NCBI GenBank assembly: GCA_002314945.1
Contig: DCHV01000099.1
Span: 3,379-33,496, forward strand
Length of the DNA stretch: 30,118 nt
Reading direction: 5' to 3'
Source: Prevotellaceae bacterium UBA1743
GTDB taxonomy: Bacteria > Bacteroidota > Bacteroidia > Bacteroidales > Bacteroidaceae
In this document: piece after piece, positions 23,028 to 30,118 of the stretch
Numbering within the stretch: position 1 is the first letter of the stretch
How the letters are laid out: every line of letters starts with the position of its first letter
Made by a program: the position numbers and the translations under genes
The notes under the pieces: model-generated
The model's input: only the letters and a program-made list of their open reading frames with translations
Databases searched by the model: none
Told to the model about the DNA's origin: nothing

Positions 23028-24464
23028 CTACAGGGAGGGAGAGTCCTGAATGTGCTCCGCGGGCCAGTTGATGAGATATACTCGTTCGGTCGCTCGCGTG
23101 AGGGCGGTATAGAGCCATCGGAAATACTGGGGTGTGAGCATATCGGAGGTGATGTAGCCCTGATCGATGAAGACTCTCTGCCATTGTCCGCCCTGTGCCT
23201 TGTGACAGGTGATGGCGTAGGAGTATTTTATCTGCAGGGCATTGAAGTAGGCATCTTCCTTGATGCGCTTGGCTCTGTCACGTTGATTGGTCAGTTCGGG
23301 ATAATCTTCCTCGATGGCCTGGTAGAGTGCCTGTTGCTGCTCTGGGGAGAGGGAGGAGGCTTCGCTGTACAAAGTGTCGAGGAGGACGGTTACCTCTATC
23401 TGAAAATCATCGTAGTCGGGGAATCGGAGGGTGACATCGGCAAAGCGAAAACCATAGAGTGAGCGCTCGTTGCGATAGCGGCGCACGATGGCTGTATCGC
23501 CATTGGCAAGGAATGAGATACTTCCTTCCTCCTCGTCTTTTATCCAGTAGTAATTGTTCTTTGTGACCATGATCTGATCACCGCCCGAGAGTTCTTCTTC
23601 ATATCCGAGGATACGTCCCCGGATGCCCTGATTGAAGAGTGCTGCCCGCTTGTTGCTCCGTGTGACTACGATTGTCTCATCTACGCCACAACGGGAATAA
23701 CTATCCTCGATGGCCTCTATGAGTTCCTCTCCCGATATGGTGCGCACATCAGGGAAAGCCATCAGACGGAAGTCTGCGAAGGCAGAGGATGCGTCCTGGT
23801 GGAGTAGGGTGCGCAGGAGGGTGGCATTGTACAGGATGCCCGAAGTGTCCTTCTGACGTACCACCTGTGTCAGTTCCGCCTCTGTTACCTCCATCCCATA
23901 GCCAGCAAGGTGGTTCTTCTCTATGGCAGGACTTTCCTCTTCTCCCACGGGTGGCAGCTGTGCCTTGTCACCGACAAGCATGAGCCGGCACCCCTGTCCT
24001 GCATACACATAATGAATGAGGTCATCGAGGAGCCTCCCTGTGCCAAAGGGAGAGAGGAAACCACCCTCGTTGGAGATCATGGATGCCTCGTCCACGATGA
24101 AGAGTGTATCCTTGTGCAGGTTGGCCAGAGGGAGGAATCTGTCCGTTCCGAATGCCTGTTGTCTGTATATCCGTTTGTGGATGGTGTAGGCAGGTGCCTG
24201 GGCATATTGGGCGAAAACTTTGGCGGCACGGCCAGTGGGTGCAAGGAGGACGACAGGCAGTCTCAGTTCCTTCATCGTGCGTACAAAGGCTCCGAGAAGA
24301 CTGGTTTTTCCAGTACCTGCATACCCCGTGAGGAGAAAGAGAGAATCCCTATTGCGCGAGAGAAGGAAATCGGACCACTTGCACATCGTCTCATGCTGTT
24401 CGTGAGTGGGTTCAAAACCAAAGTTTTGTCTGATTAACGCATCCAAATCATCAGTTATCATCAT
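23028..24464 (-). CDS. RecD/PIF1-like superfamily 1B DNA helicase (AAA-type ATPase)
   Basis: The 478-residue protein carries SF1 helicase motifs in order: Walker A GYAGTGKTS (residues 47-55), motif Ia LLAPTGRAAKVF (about 73-84), Walker B LFIVDEASMI (residues 121-130), motif III LMLVGDKAQLPPVG (residues 161-174), and at the C-terminus YAITCHKAQGGQWQRVFID and WLYTALTRATERVYLI (motifs V/VI, UvrD_C_2 type). This is the short RecD-like form common in Bacteroidetes, without the long N-terminal domain of RecD2 and without RecB or RecC neighbours. It probably translocates on single-stranded DNA in repair or replication; its partner is unknown. The start is the first of two adjacent ATGs. No promoter was recognised for it. 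Confidence 0.9.
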   Translation of the reverse strand: MMITDDLDALIRQNFGFEPTHEQHETMCKWSDFLLSRNRDSLFLLTGYAGTGKTSLLGAFVRTMKELRLPVVLLAPTGRAAKVFAQYAQAPAYTIHKRIYRQQAFGTDRFLPLANLHKDTLFIVDEASMISNEGGFLSPFGTGRLLDDLIHYVYAGQGCRLMLVGDKAQLPPVGEEESPAIEKNHLAGYGMEVTEAELTQVVRQKDTSGILYNATLLRTLLHQDASSAFADFRLMAFPDVRTISGEELIEAIEDSYSRCGVDETIVVTRSNKRAALFNQGIRGRILGYEEELSGGDQIMVTKNNYYWIKDEEEGSISFLANGDTAIVRRYRNERSLYGFRFADVTLRFPDYDDFQIEVTVLLDTLYSEASSLSPEQQQALYQAIEEDYPELTNQRDRAKRIKEDAYFNALQIKYSYAITCHKAQGGQWQRVFIDQGYITSDMLTPQYFRWLYTALTRATERVYLINWPAEHIQDSPSL

Positions 24465-24513
24465 CTTCTATGAAAAAAAAGCCTAAAAAATCGCGTATGT
24501 GAATAATTATATT

Positions 24514-24521
24514 TACTTTTG
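24514..24521 (+). promoter_or_regulatory. -7 promoter element before the anchored protein of unknown function
   Basis: TACTTTTG at 24514-24521 matches TAnnTTTG, 37 bp ahead of the ATG at 24558. No TTTG is found 19-20 bp upstream, so only half of the promoter consensus is present. Confidence 0.55.
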
Positions 24522-24557
24522 CGATGCGAATATAAGAAATAATATACAAATATCGTC

Positions 24558-25250
24558 ATGAAGAAAGTAATTAATTCAATTTTGGCAGTCTGCGTCTTGC
24601 TCCTGTTGTTCATTTGCTGGCGTAGTATCCAGGATGATCAGGACTTCAATGCAGAGGTTGCCTATCGTGAGAGTGTAGTGAAAGCACGTTTGCTGCAGAT
24701 TCGTGCAGCCGAGGAGGCCTACAAGGCTCAGCATCCCGATGCAGAGTATTGTTCAGACTGGAATGTGCTGATTGGTTTCGTGAAGGATGGCAAGTTGCCT
24801 ATTGTCACCAAGCAGGGTGTCCTCACCGACAAGCAGATGGAAGATGGTCTGACCGAGGCTTCTGCCGCTGCCATTGTGAACAGTGGCGATCAGGCTGCCA
24901 TTGCAGCCAAGGGTCTGGAGAATTTCCGTCGTGACACAGTATGGGTTTCATTGAAGGACTCTCTCTACAAGGAGGAAGGTTTCGAGCCTGATTCTCTGCG
25001 CTACATCCCCTTTGCAATGGGTGACACGTTCGAGTTGATTGCTTGTCCCAATACGACCCGTTCTGGTGCCATCATCCACGTAATGGAGTGCAACGCTCCC
25101 GACAGCTCTTTCCTGAAAGGTCTGGGCAAGCAGGGCAAGCGTTTCATCTACAACCGTCAGGAAGAAGCTGATGCCAAGGGCGCATTCCCCGGCCTGAGAA
25201 TCGGCGATGCCGGTAACAACTGGAATAATAATGCAGGTAACTGGGAATAA
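24558..25250 (+). CDS. Membrane-anchored protein of unknown function
   Basis: I do not recognise the family. The 230-residue product has a basic start and one hydrophobic segment, INSILAVCVLLLLFICW (residues 5-21), which is most likely an uncleaved signal anchor, leaving about 205 residues in the periplasm or outside. Residues 35-60 are a charged helix (AYRESVVKARLLQIRAAEEAY), and two SLKDSLYKEE-like charged stretches follow. The C-terminal tail is glycine- and asparagine-rich (GDAGNNWNNNAGNWE). The N-terminal hydrophobic helix followed by a charged helix recalls pilin-like proteins, but no cleavage motif (G-FTLxE) is present. The gene has a -7 box upstream and overlaps the next gene by about 20 bp; its neighbours DUF3822 and rsmD are conserved, but they give no function. 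Confidence 0.75.
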   Translation: MKKVINSILAVCVLLLLFICWRSIQDDQDFNAEVAYRESVVKARLLQIRAAEEAYKAQHPDAEYCSDWNVLIGFVKDGKLPIVTKQGVLTDKQMEDGLTEASAAAIVNSGDQAAIAAKGLENFRRDTVWVSLKDSLYKEEGFEPDSLRYIPFAMGDTFELIACPNTTRSGAIIHVMECNAPDSSFLKGLGKQGKRFIYNRQEEADAKGAFPGLRIGDAGNNWNNNAGNWE

Positions 25251-25965
25251 TTCTCTGAATACATATAGATTGTCCATCCGCGTTTTCACGGATGGATTTT
25301 CTTTATTTACCTATACTAATACCCAGACTAAACCATTTTCCGAGGAATTTTTCCCCGTCGCGGATCAGACACAGTTGCCTGCTCAGTTGGAGGCAATCCT
25401 GAGTCGCCCTCATATCACAGAACATATCTATGAAAAGGTGGAGGTACTGGCATGTACCCCCACTACCCATATCCCCCTCGATGAGTTTCGTCGGGAGGAG
25501 ATGGTTCCCTTGTACCGACTCACGTTCTCCAATATGGAGTGTGCATCCGAGGATGTGCAGTACGAGATACTGAAATCGCTGGAGGTGGTGGAACTCTATT
25601 ATCTCCCTGCCGAGGTGCGCAATGCGATTTCCCATGTATATCCCGAGGCAGAGTTCCATGCCATGCACGGTCAGATACTGGAACGATTGTCTGGGAAGAA
25701 GACGGAGAGGGAAGAGGTGGATGGAATCTGCCATGTGCAGGTCGTGCGGGACAATCTCTATGTCTCGGTGCTCGAACCGCAGGGACTCAGGTTCGCCTGC
25801 GATTACAGGGCTGCTACGGACAACAACAGGTTTTATTACATCCTCTATGCCCTCAAGACGCTGGAGACTGACCTCAAACGGACGCTATGCCTGTTGAGTG
25901 GCGTTTCTGACACCTTGAAGGAAAACCTGGAGAAATACATACTCTTTGTGGAACCATGCGTGTAA
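25231..25965 (+). CDS. DUF3822 family protein
   Basis: DUF3822 is a Bacteroidetes family of unknown biochemical role with an actin-like (ASKHA) fold inferred for the family, usually encoded immediately before rsmD, as here. The protein of about 244 residues has the typical opening YRLSIRVFTDGFSLFTYTN and the central YYLPAEVRNAISHVYPEAEFH, with NLYVSVLEPQGLRFACDYRAATDNNRFYYILYAL in the second half. The ATG at 25231 is preferred over one at 25207 because the first is closer to the family N-terminus; either start overlaps the upstream gene. A terminator-like hairpin lies inside the first coding codons (see 25273). It overlaps rsmD by 10 bp, so the two are coupled. Confidence 0.84.
   Translation: MQVTGNNSLNTYRLSIRVFTDGFSLFTYTNTQTKPFSEEFFPVADQTQLPAQLEAILSRPHITEHIYEKVEVLACTPTTHIPLDEFRREEMVPLYRLTFSNMECASEDVQYEILKSLEVVELYYLPAEVRNAISHVYPEAEFHAMHGQILERLSGKKTEREEVDGICHVQVVRDNLYVSVLEPQGLRFACDYRAATDNNRFYYILYALKTLETDLKRTLCLLSGVSDTLKENLEKYILFVEPCV
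25273..25306 (+). terminator. Terminator-like hairpin inside the DUF3822 coding start
   Basis: TCCATCCG (25273-25280) pairs with CGGATGGA (25289-25296), closing over an 8-base loop, and is followed by TTTTCTTTATT. It sits 22 bp after the stop of the upstream gene, exactly where a terminator would be, but is within the DUF3822 reading frame. Read-through would be needed to express DUF3822 and rsmD. Confidence 0.55.
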
Positions 25966-26501
25966 TCACAGGAAAATACAAGGGACGTCATTTCGATGTG
26001 CCACGTACCTTCAAGGCTCGTCCCACCACCGACTTTGCCAAGGAGAACCTCTTCAATGTACTGCAGCGCTACATCGACTTCGAGGACGCGGCGGCACTCG
26101 ACCTGTTTTCCGGCACAGGCAGTATTACATTGGAATTGCTCAGCCGTGGATGTAGCCGGGTGATTTCGGTGGAAAAGGATCCGCTTCATTATGCTTTTAT
26201 CAATCGTTTCGTGCAACAGCTTCAGGACTTGGCTGCTGTGCCTGTGCGTGGCGATGTGTTCATGTATCTGAGCCGTTGCCGCGAACAATTCGACTTCATC
26301 TTTGCCGACCCTCCCTATACGCTGCCCAATATCGATGGCATTCCCGATTGCGTCTTAGGAAAGGGCCTGCTGAAAAAAGAAGGCCTTTTCGTGCTTGAAC
26401 ACGGAAAGACCAACCATTTCGAGACGCATCCCTGTTTCGTAGAGCATCGTGCCTACGGAAGCGTCAATTTCTCTTTCTTTGCAGAGAAAGGGGAGGATTA
26501 G
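25956..26501 (+). CDS. rsmD: 16S rRNA (guanine(966)-N(2))-methyltransferase RsmD
   Basis: RsmD methylates G966 of 16S rRNA in the small subunit, using SAM. The 181-residue length is normal. Features are MRVITGKYKGR (the usual opening), RPTTDFAKENLFNVL, the SAM-binding loop LDLFSGTGSITLELLSRG (about residues 48-65), SVEKD (acidic ribose-binding residue) and the catalytic FADPPY (about residues 114-119). The start overlaps DUF3822 by 10 bp. The TAG stop at 26499-26501 overlaps the TAA stop of the convergent gene at 26498-26500. Confidence 0.95.
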   Translation: MRVITGKYKGRHFDVPRTFKARPTTDFAKENLFNVLQRYIDFEDAAALDLFSGTGSITLELLSRGCSRVISVEKDPLHYAFINRFVQQLQDLAAVPVRGDVFMYLSRCREQFDFIFADPPYTLPNIDGIPDCVLGKGLLKKEGLFVLEHGKTNHFETHPCFVEHRAYGSVNFSFFAEKGED

Positions 26502-29500
26502 AATCTTCCTCCGCCTCTCGGACCTCCGAAGCCTCCTCCGCCAGGGCCATGACCGCCGCCAGGGCCGCCTCCCCATCCGCCGAAGCCTTCGGCACGTGCT
26601 TCTTTGCTTCCCAATAAGTTCAATTTATAGATAAGGTGTACCATCAGATAGCTGTGAATCGCGTTGTTCCACGAGTCGCTGCGCATCGTAGCGCTGATGT
26701 TTCGGCTGATGGAGCTGCGCTCGTGCAGGATGTCGTACCATTGCACGCTCACGGTGGCAGCATTGTCCTTCAGGAAACTCTGGCTCAACTGAGCATTCCA
26801 GATCAGTTCGTTGGTGTTCATGCTTGCATCATCGTACCCCCTGCGTGACTGCTGGCTGATGTCGCTGTTGAAGGCCATGTTCCAGGGCATGTTTATCTGC
26901 ACGTTGCCACCATAGTTGAAGGTCCAGTTGTCCAGGTTGGCATTCTTCTGCATCGCATTGCGGGCATGTTGGTAGTTGAAGCCGCCGTTCAACCCGATTT
27001 CCAGCAGATCGTTGCGGAAATAGGCACGCAGGTTTTCTCCCACGTTGGTCGATTTGGTGGTAGCTTTCTCCAATTCCGTCATCGAGAAGAGCTTGTTCAT
27101 ATTCACGCTGCCATCCGCATTCAGGTAATTGTCCCATTGACTTCCGTCATTCTCGCTGCTCAGATAACCCACGCTGTTGTTGTACCGCAGATTGGTGAAC
27201 GTATGGATGTTGAAGTACTTGTTCGGGTCGATGGCCGTGTTGAACATCAATGCACCTCCCGCATCCCAGTTGCCGCTGATATTCATGGGGCGCGTGTATT
27301 TTCCACCCGTCTCCATGTTGTAGATGGTAGCGGTGCTGATTCCGTTTCTGGTCTGATTGACATCGGCATTCACCATCCATCCCATCTGTTTGTCGGCTAT
27401 ATAGTCATTGTAGAAGACGTTGAAGCGGTTGGACCAGCTGCTGCGCAATCCGGCATTACCCGTGCTGATGTTCAGCGGGTCGGCACTGTTGGTCACTTCC
27501 AGCAGATCAGTCATGCTGGGTTGGTTCATCCATCCCCTGAAGCGTACCCTCAGCTGGCTCGTATTGCTTATCTTCCATCGGTAATCCACGCGGGGTGACC
27601 AGTTGAAGGTGTTGCGTACCACGGTAGTGTCCAATCTGTTCTTCTCGTAATCCATGTGCGTCGTCTGAGGCTGGAAACTCACACCGAAGTTCAGGCGGTT
27701 CTCCCCCACGTTGCGTCGGAACATCAGGCTGGCATCGTGATTGTACTCCTTGTAGGTGGCATACTGGCTGTTCTCCAGATTCCTGCAGTATTCCAGGCTG
27801 TCCAATCCAGGGATATAGCCCAGGTACAGCTGTTCCTTGGTATAGTATCCTCCGTAATTGGCCAGCAGGCTGTCGATGCTGTACATCGAGCGGTCGTTGT
27901 CGCTGAATCGGTACTGGAACTGGTAACTCATCTGCAGGTTGAATCCGGCAAAGATAGGTTCGCTGTAGCTCAATCGCTCACGGAAGTTGTAGCTGGTGGA
28001 GGGACTCAGGTTGTACTGGTTCGTGAAATTTTCATCCCCTCGCTGGAAGTAGTTGATTTCAGAGCGGCTGAAACTCTTGCTTTCGTTGTTGTTGTAGGCA
28101 CCACCCAGATCCAGTGTTATGTTGCGTCCTGCCTTGGCCAGACGACGGTTCAACTGCAGGAATCCATCGACCGAGTTGCTGCTGCCCTCGTTCTTTCCCT
28201 CGTTGATACGGTCATTCACGGCAATGCTGTCGCGTATCATGCGATTCTCCTCCATGTTGTATTGCTTCAGGGGGTCATTCATGAACTCATACGGGTCGCT
28301 GTTGAAAGTGACACTGCTGCCATTGTTGTGACCATGACTCTCCGAATGGCTGAAATTGGGACGGAACATCAGGTTCGTCATGCTGTCAGGCATCCATTCG
28401 ATACGGAAATTGGCGTTCACGTTGGCATTGCTTTGGCTGGATTTGCTCATGTTGTTGCTGAAGGTAGAGTTCACCTCATCCAGGAACGTCTCGCTGTTCG
28501 ACTTCGTCTCCGAGTTGTTGTGGTTATGGCTATACCGCACATTACCACCCATCTCCAGATAGCCAGCCGTGTTCTCCTTCTTCCCGTTTTCCCAGGCAAA
28601 GTTGGCACCTGCCATCTTGCTCGTGACGATGCCTCCGCCACCGCCCCATCCGCGTCCTCCGCCTCCGGGGAATCCCTGGTCGTTCACATTATTGATAGAG
28701 CCGATGACAGTATATTGCGAATGGTCGTTGAAGCGATTCAGGTTCACCTTTCCCGTATAGCGGTCCTCCGTACCATATCCCAGGTCGGTATTCAGGAGCC
28801 ATCCTTCCCTCATGCCCTTCTTCACGGTCAGGTCCAGCACCGTCTCCTCCTCCCCGTCATCGATACCCGTGATACGCGTGTAGTCGCTCTTCTTGTCGTA
28901 GGCCTTGATCTTCTTCACCATCTTCGAGGGCAGGTTCTTCATAGCCATCTTCGTGTCATTGTTGAAGAACTCCTTTCCCTCCACCATGATCTTGTTCACC
29001 GTCTTACCGTTGATCTTGATAGTACCGTCATCGCCCACCTCAGCGCCCGGGAGTTTGCGTACCAGTTCCTCCAGTGCGGCACCCTCGGGGAGTCGGTATG
29101 CTTCCGAGTTGTATTGGAACGTATCCTCCTTCATCTCCACCATCGCCGCCTTGGCCGTGATCTCCGCCTCCTTCAGCATCTGAGCATCCTCCTCCAGGGG
29201 AATCTCACCCATCTCCACCTCCTTGTTCGCCTTCGTCAGTTTCAGATCCTTATATACAGGTTGGTAACCCACGAAGGAAACCCTGAAAATATAGTTGCCC
29301 GATTTTACGGCAGGCAGAGAGAAATTGCCATCCAGATCAGTTGCCGCGCCAGTCACCTGCGTACTGTCTTTCGGTTGTAGTAGCACCACAGTAGCGCCAG
29401 GCAGACTCTCGGTCGTCACGGCATCAATCACACTCCCCGATACAACAATCTTCTGTGCCATGCACAATCCTGCACAGAGCCACAACAGCAGTAGCCCCCC

Positions 29501-29515
29501 TATTCTATTCTTCAT
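26498..29515 (-). CDS. Outer membrane beta-barrel protein with carboxypeptidase-regulatory-like N-domain (TonB-receptor-like)
   Basis: The protein of about 1005 residues starts with a signal peptide (MKNRIGGLLLLWLCAGLCMAQ, likely cut after CMA). Next comes an Ig-like carboxypeptidase-regulatory domain (VSGSVIDAVTTESLPGATV to FVGYQPVYKDLKL, about residues 23-95). A plug-like region follows at about 110-220 (LRKLPGAEV, NGKTVNKIMVEGKEFF), then a long beta-barrel of the OMP_b-brl_3 type. A glycine-rich loop (GGGGRGWGGGGG, about residue 280) and a glycine-rich C-terminus (GGGPGGGHGPGGGG) are unusual. No clear TonB box was found, and no SusD partner is adjacent, so a role in nutrient uptake is uncertain. 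The ATG at 29515 gives the signal peptide; a GTG at 29542 would only extend it. It has its own promoter at 29630-29661. Confidence 0.87.
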   Translation of the reverse strand: MKNRIGGLLLLWLCAGLCMAQKIVVSGSVIDAVTTESLPGATVVLLQPKDSTQVTGAATDLDGNFSLPAVKSGNYIFRVSFVGYQPVYKDLKLTKANKEVEMGEIPLEEDAQMLKEAEITAKAAMVEMKEDTFQYNSEAYRLPEGAALEELVRKLPGAEVGDDGTIKINGKTVNKIMVEGKEFFNNDTKMAMKNLPSKMVKKIKAYDKKSDYTRITGIDDGEEETVLDLTVKKGMREGWLLNTDLGYGTEDRYTGKVNLNRFNDHSQYTVIGSINNVNDQGFPGGGGRGWGGGGGIVTSKMAGANFAWENGKKENTAGYLEMGGNVRYSHNHNNSETKSNSETFLDEVNSTFSNNMSKSSQSNANVNANFRIEWMPDSMTNLMFRPNFSHSESHGHNNGSSVTFNSDPYEFMNDPLKQYNMEENRMIRDSIAVNDRINEGKNEGSSNSVDGFLQLNRRLAKAGRNITLDLGGAYNNNESKSFSRSEINYFQRGDENFTNQYNLSPSTSYNFRERLSYSEPIFAGFNLQMSYQFQYRFSDNDRSMYSIDSLLANYGGYYTKEQLYLGYIPGLDSLEYCRNLENSQYATYKEYNHDASLMFRRNVGENRLNFGVSFQPQTTHMDYEKNRLDTTVVRNTFNWSPRVDYRWKISNTSQLRVRFRGWMNQPSMTDLLEVTNSADPLNISTGNAGLRSSWSNRFNVFYNDYIADKQMGWMVNADVNQTRNGISTATIYNMETGGKYTRPMNISGNWDAGGALMFNTAIDPNKYFNIHTFTNLRYNNSVGYLSSENDGSQWDNYLNADGSVNMNKLFSMTELEKATTKSTNVGENLRAYFRNDLLEIGLNGGFNYQHARNAMQKNANLDNWTFNYGGNVQINMPWNMAFNSDISQQSRRGYDDASMNTNELIWNAQLSQSFLKDNAATVSVQWYDILHERSSISRNISATMRSDSWNNAIHSYLMVHLIYKLNLLGSKEARAEGFGGWGGGPGGGHGPGGGGFGGPRGGGRF

Positions 29516-29629
29516 CGATATATCTTGTTTATGGAAATTCACTGATTGTAGGACGCGATAATACCTCGAAGGTTTAAGGCTTCCCCTATTATTTTGTGTG
29601 TATTTATTGTGTCAAATCTATATTTTGTG

Positions 29630-29661
29630 CAAAAGTACACCTTTTTCTATAGATATGCAAA
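29630..29661 (-). promoter_or_regulatory. Promoter of the outer membrane barrel gene, Bacteroidetes type
   Basis: On the minus strand TTTG (plus-strand CAAA, 29658-29661) and TACTTTTG (plus-strand CAAAAGTA, 29630-29637) are 20 bp apart. The start near 29624 gives a leader of about 110 nt before the ATG at 29515. Confidence 0.82.
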
Positions 29662-29677
29662 ACATTCATCCGTGTCC

Positions 29678-29733
29678 GTGTCCGTGGATTTCAAAAACTG
29701 AAAAAGGGTTTGTCACATATGTCACATGTCACG
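29678..29733 (+). repeat. Composite repeat, copy A
   Basis: GTGTCCGTGGATTTCA (29678-29693) leads into a small hairpin (TTTCA and TGAAA, 29689-29703), then three TGTCAC units starting at 29711, 29720 and 29727 (spacing 9 and 7). Confidence 0.85.
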
Positions 29734-29787
29734 TTTGTTATGGAGTAATACGAAATATATTGAAAATCAGTAGATTGTTCTCTGTGC

Positions 29788-29852
29788 GTGACAAGTGTGA
29801 CGCGTGACAAGCGTGACAGAGGGTTTTTGCAAAAATGAAATCCACGGACATG
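29788..29852 (-). repeat. Composite repeat, copy B (inverted)
   Basis: On the minus strand the order is CCATGTCCGTGGATTTCA (29852 to 29835) and then four TGTCAC or GTCAC units reading from 29818, 29809, 29802 (CGTCAC) and 29793, with spacing 9, 7 and 9. It is inverted relative to copies A and C. Confidence 0.85.
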
Positions 29853-29866
29853 GCGGTGTCCGTGGA
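29841..29866. repeat. Perfect 10-bp inverted repeat
   Basis: TCCACGGACA (29841-29850) and TGTCCGTGGA (29857-29866) are exact reverse complements around TGGCGG. The right arm is a fourth partial copy of the GTGTCCGTGG motif. Confidence 0.9.
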
Positions 29867-29981
29867 CCTCCTCAGTGTTTGGGGGGGACTATAGAGGGGG
29901 TTTTTATTTAGAAAAAATATACAAATTAATATTCTTATAAATAATATATATATATAAGGTATTTAAGCTGGGGCCATGGCC

Positions 29982-30054
29982 GTGTCCGTGGATTTCAAAA
30001 GTGAAAACATGCTCTGTCACGCTTGTCACGTGTCACGCTGTCACGCTTGTCACG
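29982..30054 (+). repeat. Composite repeat, copy C
   Basis: GTGTCCGTGGATTTCA (29982-29997) leads into a small hairpin (TTTCA and TGAAA, 29993-30006) and five TGTCAC units starting at 30015, 30024, 30031, 30039 and 30048 (spacing 9, 7, 8, 9). The palindrome GGCCATGGCC (29972-29981) abuts it. Confidence 0.87.
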
Positions 30055-30118
30055 CAAAATCGTCTCGAAAACCAAAAATTTTGTCCTTGAAAAAAAAATA
30101 TTGCTGTCCGGTAAAACT

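Larger units (their letters stand above)
29662..30118. other. Gene-free right end rich in composite repeats and AT-rich DNA
   Basis: I see no supportable gene in this stretch. It contains three copies of a composite repeat, a perfect 10-bp inverted repeat, a palindrome, G-runs (seven G at 29881-29887, five at 29896-29900), and an AT-rich tract of about 60 bp at 29901-29958. It probably belongs to a gene or element that lies mostly beyond the window. Confidence 0.8.

Noticed and set aside
27656..29380. A 574-codon open frame on the plus strand opposite the outer membrane barrel gene
   Set aside because: Its protein is composed of low-specificity Val/His/Leu/Gln-rich sequence without known motifs, it has no promoter or spacing to neighbours, and it is explained by the reverse complement of the barrel gene's codon pattern.
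29711..30053. CRISPR array reading of the TGTCAC repeats
   Set aside because: The units are only six bases with 1-3 base spacers and occur in both orientations; there are no regular 30-40 bp spacers or leader.
1..30118. Insertion sequence, phage or conjugative element genes
   Set aside because: No transposase, integrase, recombinase, relaxase or phage structural gene was found; the only mobile-element hints are base composition and the repeats at the right end.

Overview
The window looks like a chromosomal segment of a Bacteroidales bacterium, most likely Prevotella-like (genus is inference). The evidence is promoters of the Bacteroidetes type (TTTG, 19-20 bp, TAnnTTTG), A-rich start regions without Shine-Dalgarno sequences, families largely restricted to Bacteroidetes (DUF4271, DUF3822, OMP_b-brl_3-type outer membrane barrels), and the gene order truB-queA-folK and DUF4271-hemD-rnpA-yidD-tatD.

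Layout. 1-2220: truB (cut by the left edge), queA, folK. 2221-4302: metK behind a promoter and a leader that fits a SAM-II (metA-type) riboswitch, coupled to a LOG-family gene. 4299-6980: DUF4271 membrane protein, hemD, rnpA, yidD and a short TatD-like hydrolase, tightly packed. 7053-9169: promoter and metG. 9186-18205: a surface-polysaccharide cluster with a MOP flippase, a GT14 glycosyltransferase, an acyltransferase, a LicD phosphotransferase, an opposite-strand pair (IspD-like cytidylyltransferase and extended SDR), and three more glycosyltransferases. The licD/SDR/cytidylyltransferase part is visibly AT-richer than its flanks and looks acquired. 18221-21227: rpsO with a good promoter and terminator, then a YfhO-family membrane protein. 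21228-23019: an unusual intergenic region with a duplicated promoter motif, then a succinyl-CoA:acetate CoA-transferase with a strong terminator. 23028-26501: a RecD/PIF1-like helicase (minus strand), a membrane-anchored protein of unknown function, DUF3822 and rsmD. 26498-29515: a large outer membrane beta-barrel protein (minus strand) whose stop codon overlaps that of rsmD. 29516-30118: no gene; it holds the barrel gene's promoter and three copies of a composite repeat (GTGTCCGTGGATTTCA followed by clustered TGTCAC units) around a very AT-rich stretch.

How genes work together. MetK makes the S-adenosylmethionine used by QueA (in queuosine synthesis) and RsmD (16S rRNA methylation), and the metK leader probably senses SAM. 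The polysaccharide genes encode export, chain building and decoration. The LicD plus cytidylyltransferase plus SDR set suggests transfer of a phospho-alditol or similar group from a CDP-activated donor, which is the best candidate for novel chemistry here. No initiating phosphoglycosyltransferase or clear Wzy polymerase is visible, so the pathway must rely on genes elsewhere. No rRNA, tRNA, CRISPR array or insertion sequence was recognised.
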